Part shown: piece by piece, positions 22,744 through 35,437 of the stretch
Numbering within the stretch: the stretch's first letter is position 1
How the letters are laid out: each line of letters opens with the position of its first letter
NCBI GenBank assembly: GCA_006538405.1
Contig: BJKQ01000016.1
Coordinates: forward strand, 186,001 to 250,000
Source of the DNA: Hansfordia pulvinata
Taxonomy: Eukaryota > Ascomycota > Sordariomycetes > Xylariales
Direction of reading: 5' to 3'
Length of the DNA stretch: 64,000 nucleotides
Translations under genes and position numbers: made by a program
Notes under the pieces: generated by a model
Told to the model about the DNA's origin: nothing
Databases searched by the model: none
Seen by the model: the letters and a program-made list of their open reading frames with translations, nothing else

Positions 22744-23295
22744 CTACGCGTCGCTCGTCTCGTCGACGTCGTCGTCATCGTCGCCGTCGTCGTCCTCATC
22801 CTCCGAGGCCCCGGCCGGGGCGGCGTCCCTCCCGCCGAGGCCGAGGAGCTTCTTCAGGCCCGACTTCTTCTTCTTCGGCTTCGGCTGGCCGATGCCCACG
22901 AGGTCCTTGAAGACGTTCTTCTCCCCGGACTTGGGCACGCAGATCGCGTCGATCGGGTCGCAGACCGGGCACCGCGACTCCTCGTTGCACTGGCGGTTGC
23001 TCTCGCAGACCTCGCCGCACTTGGCGCGCGCCCGCAGAGCGGCCCGGGCCCGCACCCCGCGCGCGTAGGCCTCTTCTTCTTCTCCTTCCTGCTCGGCCCC
23101 CGCGACCTCCGGGGGCGCGGCCCTGGCGAGGACTCGGTCGTGGGCCACGGCCGCGGCCTGAAAGGGGAGAGTCATGTCAGTACACAGGGACATAGCTGCG
23201 ACGAAGGGGGTAGGGGGGTTCCGGCCTACTCTTGCGGCCAAGGGAGGTGCCGCTTGCAGCGCAGCAAGGAACGTGGCAAAGAAGGTGGCCTTCAT
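22744..23295 (-). CDS. Small Cys-rich secreted protein with Lys block and acidic tail
   Basis: Exons 23295-23230 and 23157-22744 give 159 aa. A signal peptide (MKATFFATFLAALQAAPPLAA) ends almost exactly at the splice junction. The mature protein has six Cys spaced C-x3-C-x5-C-x5-C-x2-C-x6-C within 30 residues (CGEVCESNRQC, CPVCDPIDAIC), like small knotted extracellular domains. A lysine block (KPKKKKSGLKK) and a very acidic C-terminus follow. The intron is 72 nt with an ideal end (TACTGAC branch, TTTCAG); it is in frame and free of stops, so an unspliced product is possible. Function unknown; it has the profile of a secreted effector-like or cell-wall protein. Confidence 0.75.
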   Translation of the reverse strand: MKATFFATFLAALQAAPPLAARVGRNPPTPFVAAMSLCTDMTLPFQAAAVAHDRVLARAAPPEVAGAEQEGEEEEAYARGVRARAALRARAKCGEVCESNRQCNEESRCPVCDPIDAICVPKSGEKNVFKDLVGIGQPKPKKKKSGLKKLLGLGGRDAAPAGASEDEDDDGDDDDDVDETSDA

Positions 23296-24353
23296 TCTGG
23301 GTTATCCTTCAAGGTTTGGAGACTCTGGTGAGACCCGGTCGCCTGGTCTTTTGTAAGATGAGGGACAACGCGTGGAGGTCAGAGTTGATGGGGGTGCTTG
23401 CTTGGGATTGTCGAGAACCCAACCGGGTCGTTGCAGTTGCAGGCAGGCTTTTATGGACATGAAGGCCTTCTCCGTAGAGAGCCCCCTCACAGCTCTGACG
23501 CGCGAGTGATCCTGCTTTCTTGCTTACTGATGGCCGCTATTCCCTCGTTCGTCTTTCTTGATACGCGCGGCTGGCAAGGCCGCCCAGCCGACGGGCGGTG
23601 GCGTCGGCACTCACGAGCATCACGCCACCAAATCTCGGAAACCCCGATCCAGCCGCTGAGGCTCCCACTGGCTCTCGGCACATGGCCCGGGGCCCGTTCT
23701 CGGCGCGCCCTACGAGGCGACTATGCCCTTTCGTAGTACGCTGTAGGGCGCGAGAGCTGAGCACTATTAGTTGATTTTGCCGCGGTGCTCCCCCGGCTGG
23801 AGCGCCCTCGCCACCAGTTCGAGGACCACTGTGGAGTAGAGTAGCTACCTTGGTGGCGGGATTCGGCCCTACAACGGGTAACTGAGCAGAGATGGGAACG
23901 GGGGCTATTGGGATTTGGAAGCATGGTGATGTCGATGGCGAGAGCCTGGCTGCTGGCTCACGGCATGGCGGCCTCCTCAGTCACATAATGACGGGACGGC
24001 CTAGGCAAGGCGGACAGCGCGAAACTGGAGAGCCCGGTATTGGCACTGCTCTGCAGGCCCGCGAGACACAAAAGGGCCCTCAAGGCATCAGAGGCCCTCA
24101 TTGTAGGCGCCAGACTAGCTTATCCATCCCTAAGGGATGATCGACGCGCAATGGATCGACTAGTTTAGCTGGGTGGAACAGGCGGCGAGGGCTCAAGACT
24201 TCAGCCCAGCGGCAAAGTCACAAGACGATTATGATAGTGTCACGAAAGATCGTCGGACGTTTTGTAATCTGTATCATGTATTCGTGAAGCCAGCCGGTGC
24301 TTTACCCACCGGGACGCACCACTATCACATACGCGCGGGCCTCCAGAACACCA
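23296..24353. other. Intergenic 1.06 kb
   Basis: No supported gene; open frames of 60-110 codons have no recognisable content. It includes the promoter of the minus-strand secreted protein and the 3' flank of TRM7. Confidence 0.6.
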
Positions 24354-25629
24354 TCAGTGACCCGTTTTGCCGTAGGCACCACCAGCTGCCTTGCGCATCT
24401 CCAAGGCGCGCTTATAGGGGGGCGCCGTGGGTGGTTGGACCGGGTCTAGGGAAACGTGCCCGGGGGGCAATCTATATGATGCATCTGAATCGAAGGCCGA
24501 AAGATCTCCGCATGCAATGAACGGGGCTATCCACCTCGTGCTTCCGTCTTTGTCTCCGTCCTCGCGAGCGTCTTCTGGGGCCACGACTGTCACGCCTCCG
24601 ACTTCGGGCTCGCGTGCTGACGTAGGGCTGGGGCTAGAGTCCCAAGCCCCCGTGTCCTGGTTCTGCAGAATGGTCGTCGGCCTCGCAGGCTCGCAGCTGG
24701 AGCTCTCCTTGGCCATCTCAGACAGACGGTATCCGACGCCCAGGGGCTCTTCGAGACTGGCCGAGAAGCCCTTGGGGGGCTGGAAATTCAGGCAAACGAT
24801 AAAGGCCTCGACGCTGCTCGCCCTCGAGGACCGGGGCTTGGCGACGTGTACCTTCTCAAAGAAGATCTTGAGCTGCGCATACAGGACGTCGACGTTCTTG
24901 CCCCTGAAAATCTTGGCGACGAACTTGCCGCCGGGCTTGAGCACGCACAAGGCCAGGTTCAGAGCAGCGAAGAGGAGCTGGGATTGGACGTAGATGTCCA
25001 GGTCGTGCAAGCCGGTCACGTCAGGGGCGCCGTCGCTCAGAACCAGATCGACAGGGTGGGCAGCCTGCTGACTCATTGTCTTCTGGTCATAGTCGGGGTC
25101 GAGCGCCTTGAGAAGCAAGGGGACGGTGGCGGGGTGTGTGATGTCTGCCCTGAGCGTGACGATGCCCGGCAGCGGGCTGATGGGCTGCAAGTCGATGGAG
25201 ACAATCTTGACGTCGTCGCGCGGCGCGGGGTCTTGGGCCTTGGGCTCCGCCTTGAGCAGGTCTTCCATGCCGATGGCCTTGCCGGGGCCGAACAGCCCGA
25301 GCATCTGCTGGCGCAGCCGTGCCTCGCGGTCCTGCCAGGCGGCGCGGCCAAACTTCTCGCCCTTGATGAGGACCCGGGACAGGACCTGGGACCAGCTGCC
25401 CGGGGCGGCGCACAGGTCGACCACGCGGGTGACATTGTTGAACAAGTCAAACTCTACGGGGGCAGGGTCAGCTCGCCGGCACAGGTGAATCTCGTTCCGT
25501 CTCTCCAAGGGTGGCGGCATTCTGACCTTCGTCAAGCTGCAGCAGCTTGAAAGCGCTGCGGGCTCGCCATCCCTGCTCCTTGGCCAGGCGGTAGTAGGCG
25601 TCGCGCTTGTCCTTGGACGACTTGCCCAT
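24354..25629 (-). CDS. TRM7: tRNA (cytidine/guanosine-2'-O-) methyltransferase TRM7 (FtsJ/RrmJ family)
   Basis: Exons 25629-25527 and 25453-24354 give 400 aa. The start [20 protein letters not shown] is the family N-terminus. The intron (donor GTCAGA, acceptor GTAG) joins LLQLDE to [11 protein letters not shown]. The SAM motif [16 protein letters not shown] carries the FtsJ signature, the second catalytic Asp lies in [12 protein letters not shown], and the Lys of [11 protein letters not shown] completes the K-D-K-E set. The C-terminus [17 protein letters not shown] is also typical. Known role: 2'-O-methylation of the tRNA anticodon loop (positions 32/34) with partner subunits, in the cytoplasm. 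It shares a 613-nt divergent promoter with the MAK5 gene. The C-terminal region is longer than in yeast. Confidence 0.95.
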
Positions 25630-26242
25630 GGTGCGACGGCGGGGGCGGGCGGGGGCGGGGTGCTGCTGGCGATGCGGGCGGGCGGGCGTCGCGGCTCAGA
25701 GGCTGCGCCGGAGATCCAGGAAGGGGGCTGGGTCGGTGTTGGACCGGCGGCCTGAGCTTGGACGGGGAGTGATGTTGAGAATAGCCTCGCCGGTCGGAGC
25801 GCGGCGGGTTTGGCGCGGCGGTGGCTTTCGCGGTGCCCGGCTGCCGCTACCGCTTTTCTCGCCCCAGTCGCTCGCAGGGCAGTTGCAACTGCAGATGCAG
25901 CGCCTGCCTTTTCTCTTTCGACTTTTTGCGGCGTGGAGGGGCACCCGTTATCCCACTTCCTGTCTGGGATTAGTCGACATGTCTTACCCTGCATCAATCG
26001 GATTAGCGTCACCGTTAGCGCCGTCCTCTCCAGCGACCCCTGAAGCACAATAAGCCCAGTGCGCTGCGCCCAAGTCACTTAAGAGCTACCGGATTTTTTC
26101 GTCATATCGATAAGAAAGTCGGATTTCCATCGCCATCCAACCTCTACGAGTACTCACCCCACGCCACTGAGCACTGCCGGTCTCGTGCGCGCATCTACCT
26201 GATCCACACACCTTGAAGACGCTCTCCTGACCTGGACGCGAC
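25630..26242. promoter_or_regulatory. Bidirectional promoter region TRM7 / MAK5
   Basis: 613 nt lie between two divergent start codons. It contains a TACGAGTACTC motif at 26145-26155, about 90 nt upstream of the MAK5 ATG. No open frame here is convincing. Confidence 0.6.
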
Positions 26243-28646
26243 ATGGCATTTGGCGACGCAAAGAAACGCAAGGCCGCTGCCGGCGCCGGCGTGCAGCCCA
26301 AGAAGCAGAAGACGGGCAAGCAAGCACCCAAGCCCAAGCCCACCAAGAAATTAGCCCCCAAGCGGCCCACCAAGGCCGACTCGCTGCAATGGCGTAATGC
26401 GAAGCTCCCCGACATGTTTGACGACGCTGGCGGATTCTACGGGCTCGAGGAGGTCGACGATGTCGAGGTCGTCCGGAATGGGAACGTGGTCGAATTCGTA
26501 AGTCGGTCCCGCCCGCTCACCTCTCCATCAACCAGACTAACATATCACAGAGAGCTGCCGAAACAGTGTCTGTCCCTACCGACCAGGAAGGGGATATATC
26601 CGAGAGAGAGGATGGCTCAGAGGAAGATGCCGAATTCGAGGGATTCGACGACGAGCCTACCACCACTGCCCCCGAACCAAAGAAACCCAGTACTGCAGCC
26701 AAGCCCACAGAACAGGCCGAGCCCGAGACGAACAAAACGAAACAACAGAAGAAGAAGAACAAGCAAAAGGACCAGGCGGTGCCCAAAGCCGACGCCCAGC
26801 TCAAAGCCAACGCCTTTGCCGGTCTTGATGATGTCGACGACACGCAGGACGACGTGGATCTGTCCGAATGGGTCAAGCTTGATCTGTCGCCCCAACTGCT
26901 GTCTTGCTTGGCCAAGCTCAAGTTCTTGGAACCAACTCCTATCCAGGCTGCCGCGATACCCTCGATTCTTTCCGGGCACGACGTGATAGGCAAGGCATCT
27001 ACTGGTTCTGGAAAAACCCTGGCATTCGGCATCCCCATCGTCGAGAGATGGCTAGAGAAGCTCGACGAGACCGAATCCGCCGCTTCAGAATCCGCCCACC
27101 ATCCCACCGCTCTGATCCTCTCTCCGACCCGAGAGCTGGCCCACCAGCTGACCGACCACATCAAGAACCTGTGCGCCGGCCTGCCCAACGCCCCGTTCGT
27201 GTGCTCAGTGACCGGTGGGCTCGCCGTCCAGAAGCAGCAGCGGCAGCTGGCCAAGGCGGACATTGTCGTTGGCACGCCCGGTCGCCTCTGGGAGGTGCTG
27301 AGCGCCAGCACCGAGCTGATGGCCAGCTTCCGCAACGTGGGCTTCCTCGTCGTGGACGAGGCCGACAGACTGCTAAGCGAGGGGCACTTTAAGGAGGCAT
27401 CCGAGATTTTGAACGCTCTCGACCGCAAGGAGACGGACGAGAACGACGCAGCTGACGACGACGACGAGGACTCAGCCTCGTCCAGGAGGCAGACCTTGGT
27501 GTTCTCTGCGACATTCCACAAGGGCCTGCAGCAGAAGCTCGCCGGCAAGGGCAAGTACGGGCTAATGAACAAGGAAGACTCGATGGAATACCTCTTGCAA
27601 AAGCTCAACTTCAGGGAGGAGAAGCCGCGCTTCGTCGACGTGAACCCCGTGTCGCAGATGGCCGAGGGTCTCAAGGAGGGTCTCGTAGAATGCGGCGCAA
27701 TGGAAAAGGTCAGTCCACCTCCCCCTTCCCTTCCTCTGCAGGACCCCGGCTGACCTCGACCCAGGACCTCTACCTCTACGCGCTGCTCCTGCTGTACCCC
27801 AACGTGCGCACGCTCGTCTTCACCAACTCGATCAGCTCGGCGCGTCGCCTGAACCCGATGCTGCAGAACCTCAACGTGCCGACCAACCCGCTGCACGCGC
27901 AGATGCCGCAGAAGGCGCGCCTGCGGTCCATCGAGCGCTTCACGTCGACGCCCAAGGGCAAGGCGTCGATCCTGATCGCGACCGACGTGGCGGCGCGCGG
28001 CCTCGACATCCCCGCGGTCGACCTGGTCATCCACTACCACGTGCCGCGGGCCGCGGACACGTACGTCCACCGGTCCGGGCGCACGGCGCGCGCGGACCGG
28101 ACGGGCCTGAGCATCCTGCTGACGGCGCCCGAGGAGGTGGTGCCGACGCGGCGCCTCATCGCCAAGGTGCACAGCCGGGGCGGCGGCGGCGGCGGCGGCG
28201 GCGACCGGGGTGGCGCGGGCTTCTTCGTGCAGACGCTCGACATGGACCGCAAGCTGGTCAACCGGCTCAAGCCGCGGGTGACGCTGGCCAAGAAGATTGC
28301 GGACGCGGGCCTGGCCAAGGAGAAGGGGGGCAAGGAGGACGACTGGATGCGCAAGGCGGCGGACGACCTGGGCGTCGAGTACGACAGCGACGAGATGGCG
28401 CAGGTGGGCAGCTGGGGCGGGCGCGGGCGCGGGCGCAAGGAGAAGCAGAGCGAGTCGCGCGCCCTGACCAAGGCCGACCTGGGCGCCATGCGCGCCGAGC
28501 TGCGCGAGCTGCTGGCCAAGCGCGTCAACGCCGGCGTCAGCGAGAAGTACATCGCAACGGGCTTGGTCGACATGGACGAGCTGCTCCGCGGCGCCAAGGG
28601 CGACTTCCTCGGCAAGGTGGCCGGGCTCGACATTGACACGCTGTAG
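26243..28646 (+). CDS. mak5: ATP-dependent RNA helicase MAK5 (DEAD-box)
   Basis: Exons 26243-26497, 26551-27708 and 27765-28646 give 764 aa, the usual length for this protein. A Lys-rich N-terminus is followed by SLQWRNAKLPDMFDDAGGFYGLEE, typical of MAK5. The helicase core shows the Q motif LEPTPIQAAAIP, motif I ASTGSGKT, Ia PTRELAHQ, Ib TPGRLWE, II VDEADRLL, III SAT, V ATDVAARGLDIP and VI HRSGRTAR. The insert AGKGKYGLMNKEDSMEYLLQ is MAK5-like. Known role: large ribosomal subunit (60S) assembly in the nucleolus. Intron 1 has the branch GACTAAC; intron 2 is 56 nt. A glycine run sits after motif VI. No frameshift. Confidence 0.96.
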
Positions 28647-29530
28647 TGTGGGGGGGATGAGGGATGGACGTCAGGACACCATGAAAGTGTCGTTGTTTTC
28701 GGTGACCCAGGTGGCATCGGTGCTCAGGTCTGTGGTACGCCACCGTGGGTTGATTAATTGATTGATTGATTGATTGATTAAAGTTTTTTAATGTCGGAGA
28801 TCACCGCACAGCACGTGTCTCATAGCCTCGCGTAGGGCATGATGGACGTATTCAAGCTATGAAGCCAACCAATCTTGATTGAAGGAGGAGAGTGTACGGT
28901 GTGGAACGCTCGACTAGGAACGCATTTGCTTACTTTCTCGGATGGGAATGGCTTCATAGCCTGTAAGATCTAGTTCGGCACGTCCATCATGTCCTACAGG
29001 AGGCTATAAGAAACGCGCTACACCGTGATCTCTGACATTAAAAACTTCAATCAGTTGGTGAATTAATCAATCAACCCACAATGGCGTGCCGAGAACTTGA
29101 GCACCAATACCCCAGATAGACTCAATGATGACTGCCCCTATGTTCGAGTCGTCTCGTGCCGGTCACGTCAGGGGTGACTGCCAAGGGCTACGAAAGTGCC
29201 GGATGGGTGCTCTCTTGATTCACAATAGAGGGCACTGCCAAGTCCTGGGAGGGGCTACATCTACCTGAACTAGTATTACCTTTTGGGGGCTTGTGATTCT
29301 TTGGCGCGAAGGACGATTGGCCTGACATCAGCCTTGAGAGGAGTCCAGGAGTTATCGTACAAGAGAAGAGACGTCCAGAAGGCTCGTTTCGGATATGAAA
29401 GCAGGTATATTAGAGATATATGTGCAGCCATTCTTCCCCTCCATGGTCCAATATGTTATGTGTAGATCTGTCACCAGCCTTGGCTGATCCCCCCTTTCAG
29501 CTTCCGGTCCGAGAGACCCAAGTCGGGGCT
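28647..29530. other. Intergenic containing the fold-back element and an ATTG tetranucleotide run
   Basis: Apart from the inverted repeat, which begins in the presumed MAK5 3' UTR, there is an (ATTG)n run at 28757-28781. No gene is seen up to 29530. Confidence 0.6.
28714..29111. repeat. Fold-back (inverted repeat) element, about 155-nt arms
   Basis: The left arm (28714-28868) is matched in reverse complement by the right arm (28948-29111), with about 80 nt between them. Shared blocks include TGGGTTGATT at both ends (28745 and 29081), ATGTC-GAGATCAC, ATAGCCTC, CATGATGGACGT and GCTATGAAGCC. Differences are mostly transitions. It could be a MITE-like or degenerate transposon end; no clear target-site duplication is visible. 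Confidence 0.8.
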
Positions 29531-29953
29531 CTAGAAACAACCACCGGACAAGCGGATGGCGTGGTACGCGTCCAGCATCTCGCTGGTCTTCGTGCCCCTC
29601 GTCGGCATGTGCAGCCACGACGCGAGGACGGAGGTGCCAGGGTTGCCCATATCACAGGACGGTGAGGAGAAGAGCCGGAGCCAGCACTGGCAGCGCCTGC
29701 AGAACACCTGGCTCTGGACTTCCACGGCATGCAGCCCCTCGATACGCGGGATCCTCACGCAATCGGCGCCGGACCGCCCGATCTCGACGACCGCGCTCGA
29801 GACGAGGCGGTCCTTCCTGTTGGCGTACCATATCCGGTATCCGACCATTGTGCCAGGTCGGGGAGCTCGGGGAGCCAGCGCGCTGGCGGCGTCGGCCGAC
29901 GCCGAGGCGGAGATGGCGAGCCACAGCGACAGCCAGATCTGGAGGGGCCGCAT
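29531..29953 (-). CDS. Small secreted protein, unknown function
   Basis: Single exon, 140 aa. It starts MRPLQIWLSLWLAISASASA, a good signal peptide, followed by an Ala/Pro-rich linker and a mature part with six Cys (ADCVRI, FCRRCQC, SPSCDMG, GGCF). The ATG at 29953 has a purine-rich leader. No family is recognised. Size, signal peptide and even Cys number fit an effector-like secreted protein. Expression is not proven; a chance open frame is possible. Confidence 0.5.
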   Translation of the reverse strand: MRPLQIWLSLWLAISASASADAASALAPRAPRPGTMVGYRIWYANRKDRLVSSAVVEIGRSGADCVRIPRIEGLHAVEVQSQVFCRRCQCWLRLFSSPSCDMGNPGTSVLASWLHMPTRGTKTSEMLDAYHAIRLSGGCF

Positions 29954-31700
29954 GGCTCCTTTCGATGAGGAGAAGGTCAAGGATGATGACGATGGTGATG
30001 ATGATGATGCGATTCCAGCTGAGAGAACGCAGGGCGCGACCGTCGGCGGCCGAGGATCAAGGAGGGCGGGCTGGCTGGTTCATATGGTTCATGGGTATGG
30101 TCCGGGGGGTCCTCCGCAGGTGGATCTCGATGGCCGCCCGGCGGAGATTTATTGTCCGCTCCAGGAGGCGCCAGCAAGCTCCCGTGGCGGGTGCGTTGCG
30201 TGCCTGTATGCCTTGGCTGGTTACAGCGGGCGACGCGCCACCCAAGAGAGGCTGAGACCGGGGCGTCAGGCGGTGGCGCTCGTTCCATGGGTTCCCGCCG
30301 GGGGGGCAACTGTCGCAAGGTCCTGCTGGCTTTTGGTGATCTGGCTTGCTCCTAAGCCGCGGCGGAGCTCCGCCGCACTGAGAGGTAGGTACCGAGCTTT
30401 GGGCCGAGAGAGACCATTTCTGGCTGTGGCGAGGGATCGAGGCTATTAGGGGAGACTGCTGTGTTGCTAAGGCATTGGTCATCCCCGTGCTATGCTCATT
30501 GAGTCAAGTACCTACTCGAGTGCGGCCGAGTTGTCAGGATGCGACGCAAGTGATGATTCTAACTAGCACATGTATCCCACATCGACGTGCCTCCTGCGGG
30601 ACAGTCTTGTATTACAACAGGTGAATTACGAGGCATGGACTCTGATCTACCTGGGTCAAAGACAAGGACAATGTGGAAGAGAATCTTGAACCGCCGTGTC
30701 CCCCGAGTGTGGCGGTTGACGAAAGACCAAGGACCCGCTCTCGCGTTCCATGGCCCTCCAAAGACGCAGGCGGGTGGCGAGATTCTAACCTGGCACGTCC
30801 TGGTATGCCAGGCGTCCAGTTCAGCTCGGGTCCCTGGGCTGGCGCAAGAAAAGTCCGGCCGGGCTTCCCGACGACCCGAGCGTTCATCCGACATCGCTAT
30901 GGAAGAAGCCCCCCGACGGGTCGGTGAAGTGTTAAGTACACTGCACACAGTGCCCTCGGATTCATTCCAGTCTTGGTCGACTCAGCCTTGCAGTGATTCC
31001 TCTGCCCAGTTTCTCGGGACACTCGCAACTGCAGCCATTTTGCCTGTGATCGTTTTCATGCAGCGGTGATGTCGTTGCGTTCTTTTTGCCGGCCCCCGAA
31101 ATGACTGACGACCGTATTGGGCTTTCTACGGGTGGAAGGAGAAACATTCATGTTTGATGAAGCTGGCGGGTCGTCGTCTCGGCGCCCGCATGTATCGGAT
31201 ATACAGATATGCATTACGTGATGCACATCAACGACACATGCATGAGGAGGCCCCAACCCGATGCACCAGACGTGCAGAAGGGCGCGGGTGTCATCCGATC
31301 TCGCCCGGGCCCGCTGCAGGCAGATCAGGCAGATCGGGCTCCGCTCCCCGAGTCATTCGCCCCGGCGCATTCGGCCTTATAAGACGACGACTCAACCGGG
31401 GCTCCCTCGATGGTCTCGCTCGCCCCCAGCATTGGCGACACTCCGGTCTGCGTGCGCTCTCACAACACACGGCTCAGCTCATCACCAGCTCAACGCACGA
31501 CACGCGCCCTATCAAGCTCGCTGGCAGGAAGGAAGCAGACAGTCTACCAGCTTGGAGCCCGGGTCGGCAGTCGCACTCCTCCCCAGGAACATCCCTCGAC
31601 GACAGGTGACGAGGTGGGGAGCATTACGTCGAAGCGGCAATTTGAGGAAAGGAGGAAAAAAAAAAAAAGGGGCAACGGATTGAAGAAGAAGACAGAAAAC
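29954..31700. other. Intergenic 1.75 kb
   Basis: No convincing gene; the frame at 30587-31069 lacks motifs. A short GAT repeat lies near 29985. The 3' part is the promoter of the M20 hydrolase. Confidence 0.55.
31378..31383 (+). promoter_or_regulatory. TATA-like box of the M20 hydrolase gene
   Basis: TATAAG in GC-rich surroundings, about 320 nt upstream of the ATG at 31701. Confidence 0.35.
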
Positions 31701-31904
31701 ATGAGCCTCACGCCGCTGCTCGAGGCCCACCGGCCCGACATGGCGCCCCTGGAGGACCTGTACCGGCACCTGCACGCGCACCCGGAGCTGTCCGGCGTCG
31801 AGGCCGAGACGGCGGCGCTGGTGGCCTCGCGCCTGCGCGCCCTCGCCGGCGACATGGAGGTGCACACGGGCGTGGGCGGGCACGGCGTCGTGGGCGTGCT
31901 GCGC

Positions 31905-31936
<32 letters not shown>

Positions 31937-32308
31937 CGCCGGCAGCGGGGGGAAGAAGGAGGAGGAGGAGGAGGGCCGCCGGGGGGCGGCCGCACGATCC
32001 TCCTCCGCGCCGACATGGACGCCCTCCCCGTCGCCGAGCGCACCGGCCTCCCCTACGCGGCGGCCGGCGTCACGGGCTGCAGCCCCTCGGTGGACGGCGG
32101 CCGCGAGAAGCCCGTCATGCACGCCTGCGGGCACGACATGCACACCACGGCGCTGCTCGGCGCCGCGGCGCTGCTGGTCTCGGCCCGGGCCACGTGGCGC
32201 GGCACGCTGGTGCTGGCCTTCCAGCCGGCCGAGGAGCGCGGGACCGGCGCCCAGGCCATGGTGGACGCGGGGCTGTACCGGCCGGTAGTCGCAGCCCGCG
32301 ACGACGAG

Positions 32309-32340
<32 letters not shown>

Positions 32341-33121
32341 ATTCGGCGTGCCGGTCCCGGACGTCGCGGTCGGGGCGCACGTGACGCCGGCGCGGGCGGG
32401 CTCGATCGGGACGCGGCCGGGCCTGCTGGCCTCGAGCGCCGACAGCGTGCGGGTGACGCTGCACGGGCGGGGCGCGCACGCCAGCGCGCCGCACGCCAGC
32501 GTGGATCCCGTGGTGCTGGCGGCGCACTGCGTGCTGCGCCTGCAGACCGTGGCCAGCCGCGAGACGGACCCGGCCGTCGGCGGGTGCGTGGTGACGGTGG
32601 CGGCGGTGCACGCGGACGGGGGCGCCGAGAACGTGATCCCCGACGAGGCGCGGCTGGCGCTGGACTCGCGGGCCGTCAGCGGCGAGCAGCGGGCGCGCGT
32701 GCAAGCGCGGATCCGCGAGATCGTCAGGGCCGAGTGCGCGTGCAGCGGGTCGCCCCGCGAGCCCGAGTTCGAGGCCACGCGCGCGTTCCCGGCCACGGTC
32801 AACGACGAGGCCGCCGCGCTGGCGGTGGGGGGCGCCTTCGCGCTGCACTTCGGGGAGGGGCCGCGGGCGTACGACCGAGGGGTCAAGAGGCTCGGGATGG
32901 CCGAGGACTTCAGCGTGCTGGCGACGGCCGTGGGGCGCCCTTACTGCTTCTTCGTGTACGGGTCGACGGACGAGGAGCGGTACGACGCGCTCGAGGCCGA
33001 GGGCCGCCTCGCCGACATCCCCACCAACCACTCGGCCTGCTTCGCGCCCAAGATCCAGCCCACCCTGCGCACGGGGGTGGACGGGTACGCTGCGGCGGCG
33101 ATTGCGCTGCTGCGGGCGTAG
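31701..33121 (+). CDS. M20D-type amidohydrolase / metallopeptidase, one frameshift
   Basis: Single exon; about 473 aa once one base is restored. The start [14 protein letters not shown] precedes [15 protein letters not shown] (typical M20 N-terminus). Metal-binding motifs are [24 protein letters not shown] and [14 protein letters not shown]; a dimerisation domain with [10 protein letters not shown] and [11 protein letters not shown] follows, then MAEDFSVL. Known of the family: hydrolysis of N-acyl amino acids or related amides with two metal ions. The frame breaks at the G6 run 31981-31986; one added G joins the N-terminus to [13 protein letters not shown]. Poly-Asn (11 residues, AAC repeats) and poly-Gly (GGC repeats) tracts lie in surface loops. 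It is convergent with the chitinase. Confidence 0.88.
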
Positions 33122-33686
33122 ACGGAAAAGGGGGGGGGGGGGGGGATCGGAGTCAGAGTCAGGAGAATGGTTTAACGGGTTTTGGCTGATGTTGTCATCT
33201 TGGAGTTGGTGGGGGGATGTTGAGAGACATCATCTACAGAAGGAAAAGGGCCCGGTTCCGTAGACGGCATCCTTGAGAGAGAGTCTGGCCTCACCAGGCT
33301 CATGGCATGACTGACGTGGATCACGAGGCGTTGCGGCGGACACAGAGAGCAGCGTGGGGTCGGCCTGGGAGACGGCATCGTTCCAGAACGAACATCAGAG
33401 ACAAAAAAGTATATACAAGAAGAGTCCCCAAAAGGCTAGGAGGTACAGATATGCAAACTCAGAAACAAGAGAAAAAAAGGAAAGGAGCCCAGAGAGGCGC
33501 AACGGCACGTGAGCAGCCCAAGACTTACATCACAGCAACCCAAGACTTACACATCACATCCCGCCCCGCCTGCTCAGCCTTGTTCCAAGACACTCCCTCA
33601 CCCACTCACTCTCCGACACACACGCAAGACAACACCACGAGGTCCACAACGGCTGGAGAAGACTGGGAAAGAAAGAAGGTTTCTCC
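33122..33686. other. Intergenic between convergent genes
   Basis: A poly-G run (about 33129-33146) follows the hydrolase stop. The remainder is A-rich, UTR-like sequence with no gene. Confidence 0.6.
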
Positions 33687-35313
<1,627 letters not shown>

Positions 35314-35431
35314 GCTGCCGGAGCGTGGTGGGAGAGGTCCTGGTGGACTAAGGAGTGACTGGTTGCTAAGACCTGATGCTTGCTGGGGAGGACATGAATC
35401 CAGGGCCGCCTCGGGAGAGCTGGCCGACTTA

Positions 35432-35437
35432 CTTATA
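35432..35437 (-). promoter_or_regulatory. TATA box of the chitinase gene
   Basis: TATAAG on the minus strand lies 119 nt upstream of the chitinase ATG, a plausible fungal spacing. Confidence 0.5.
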
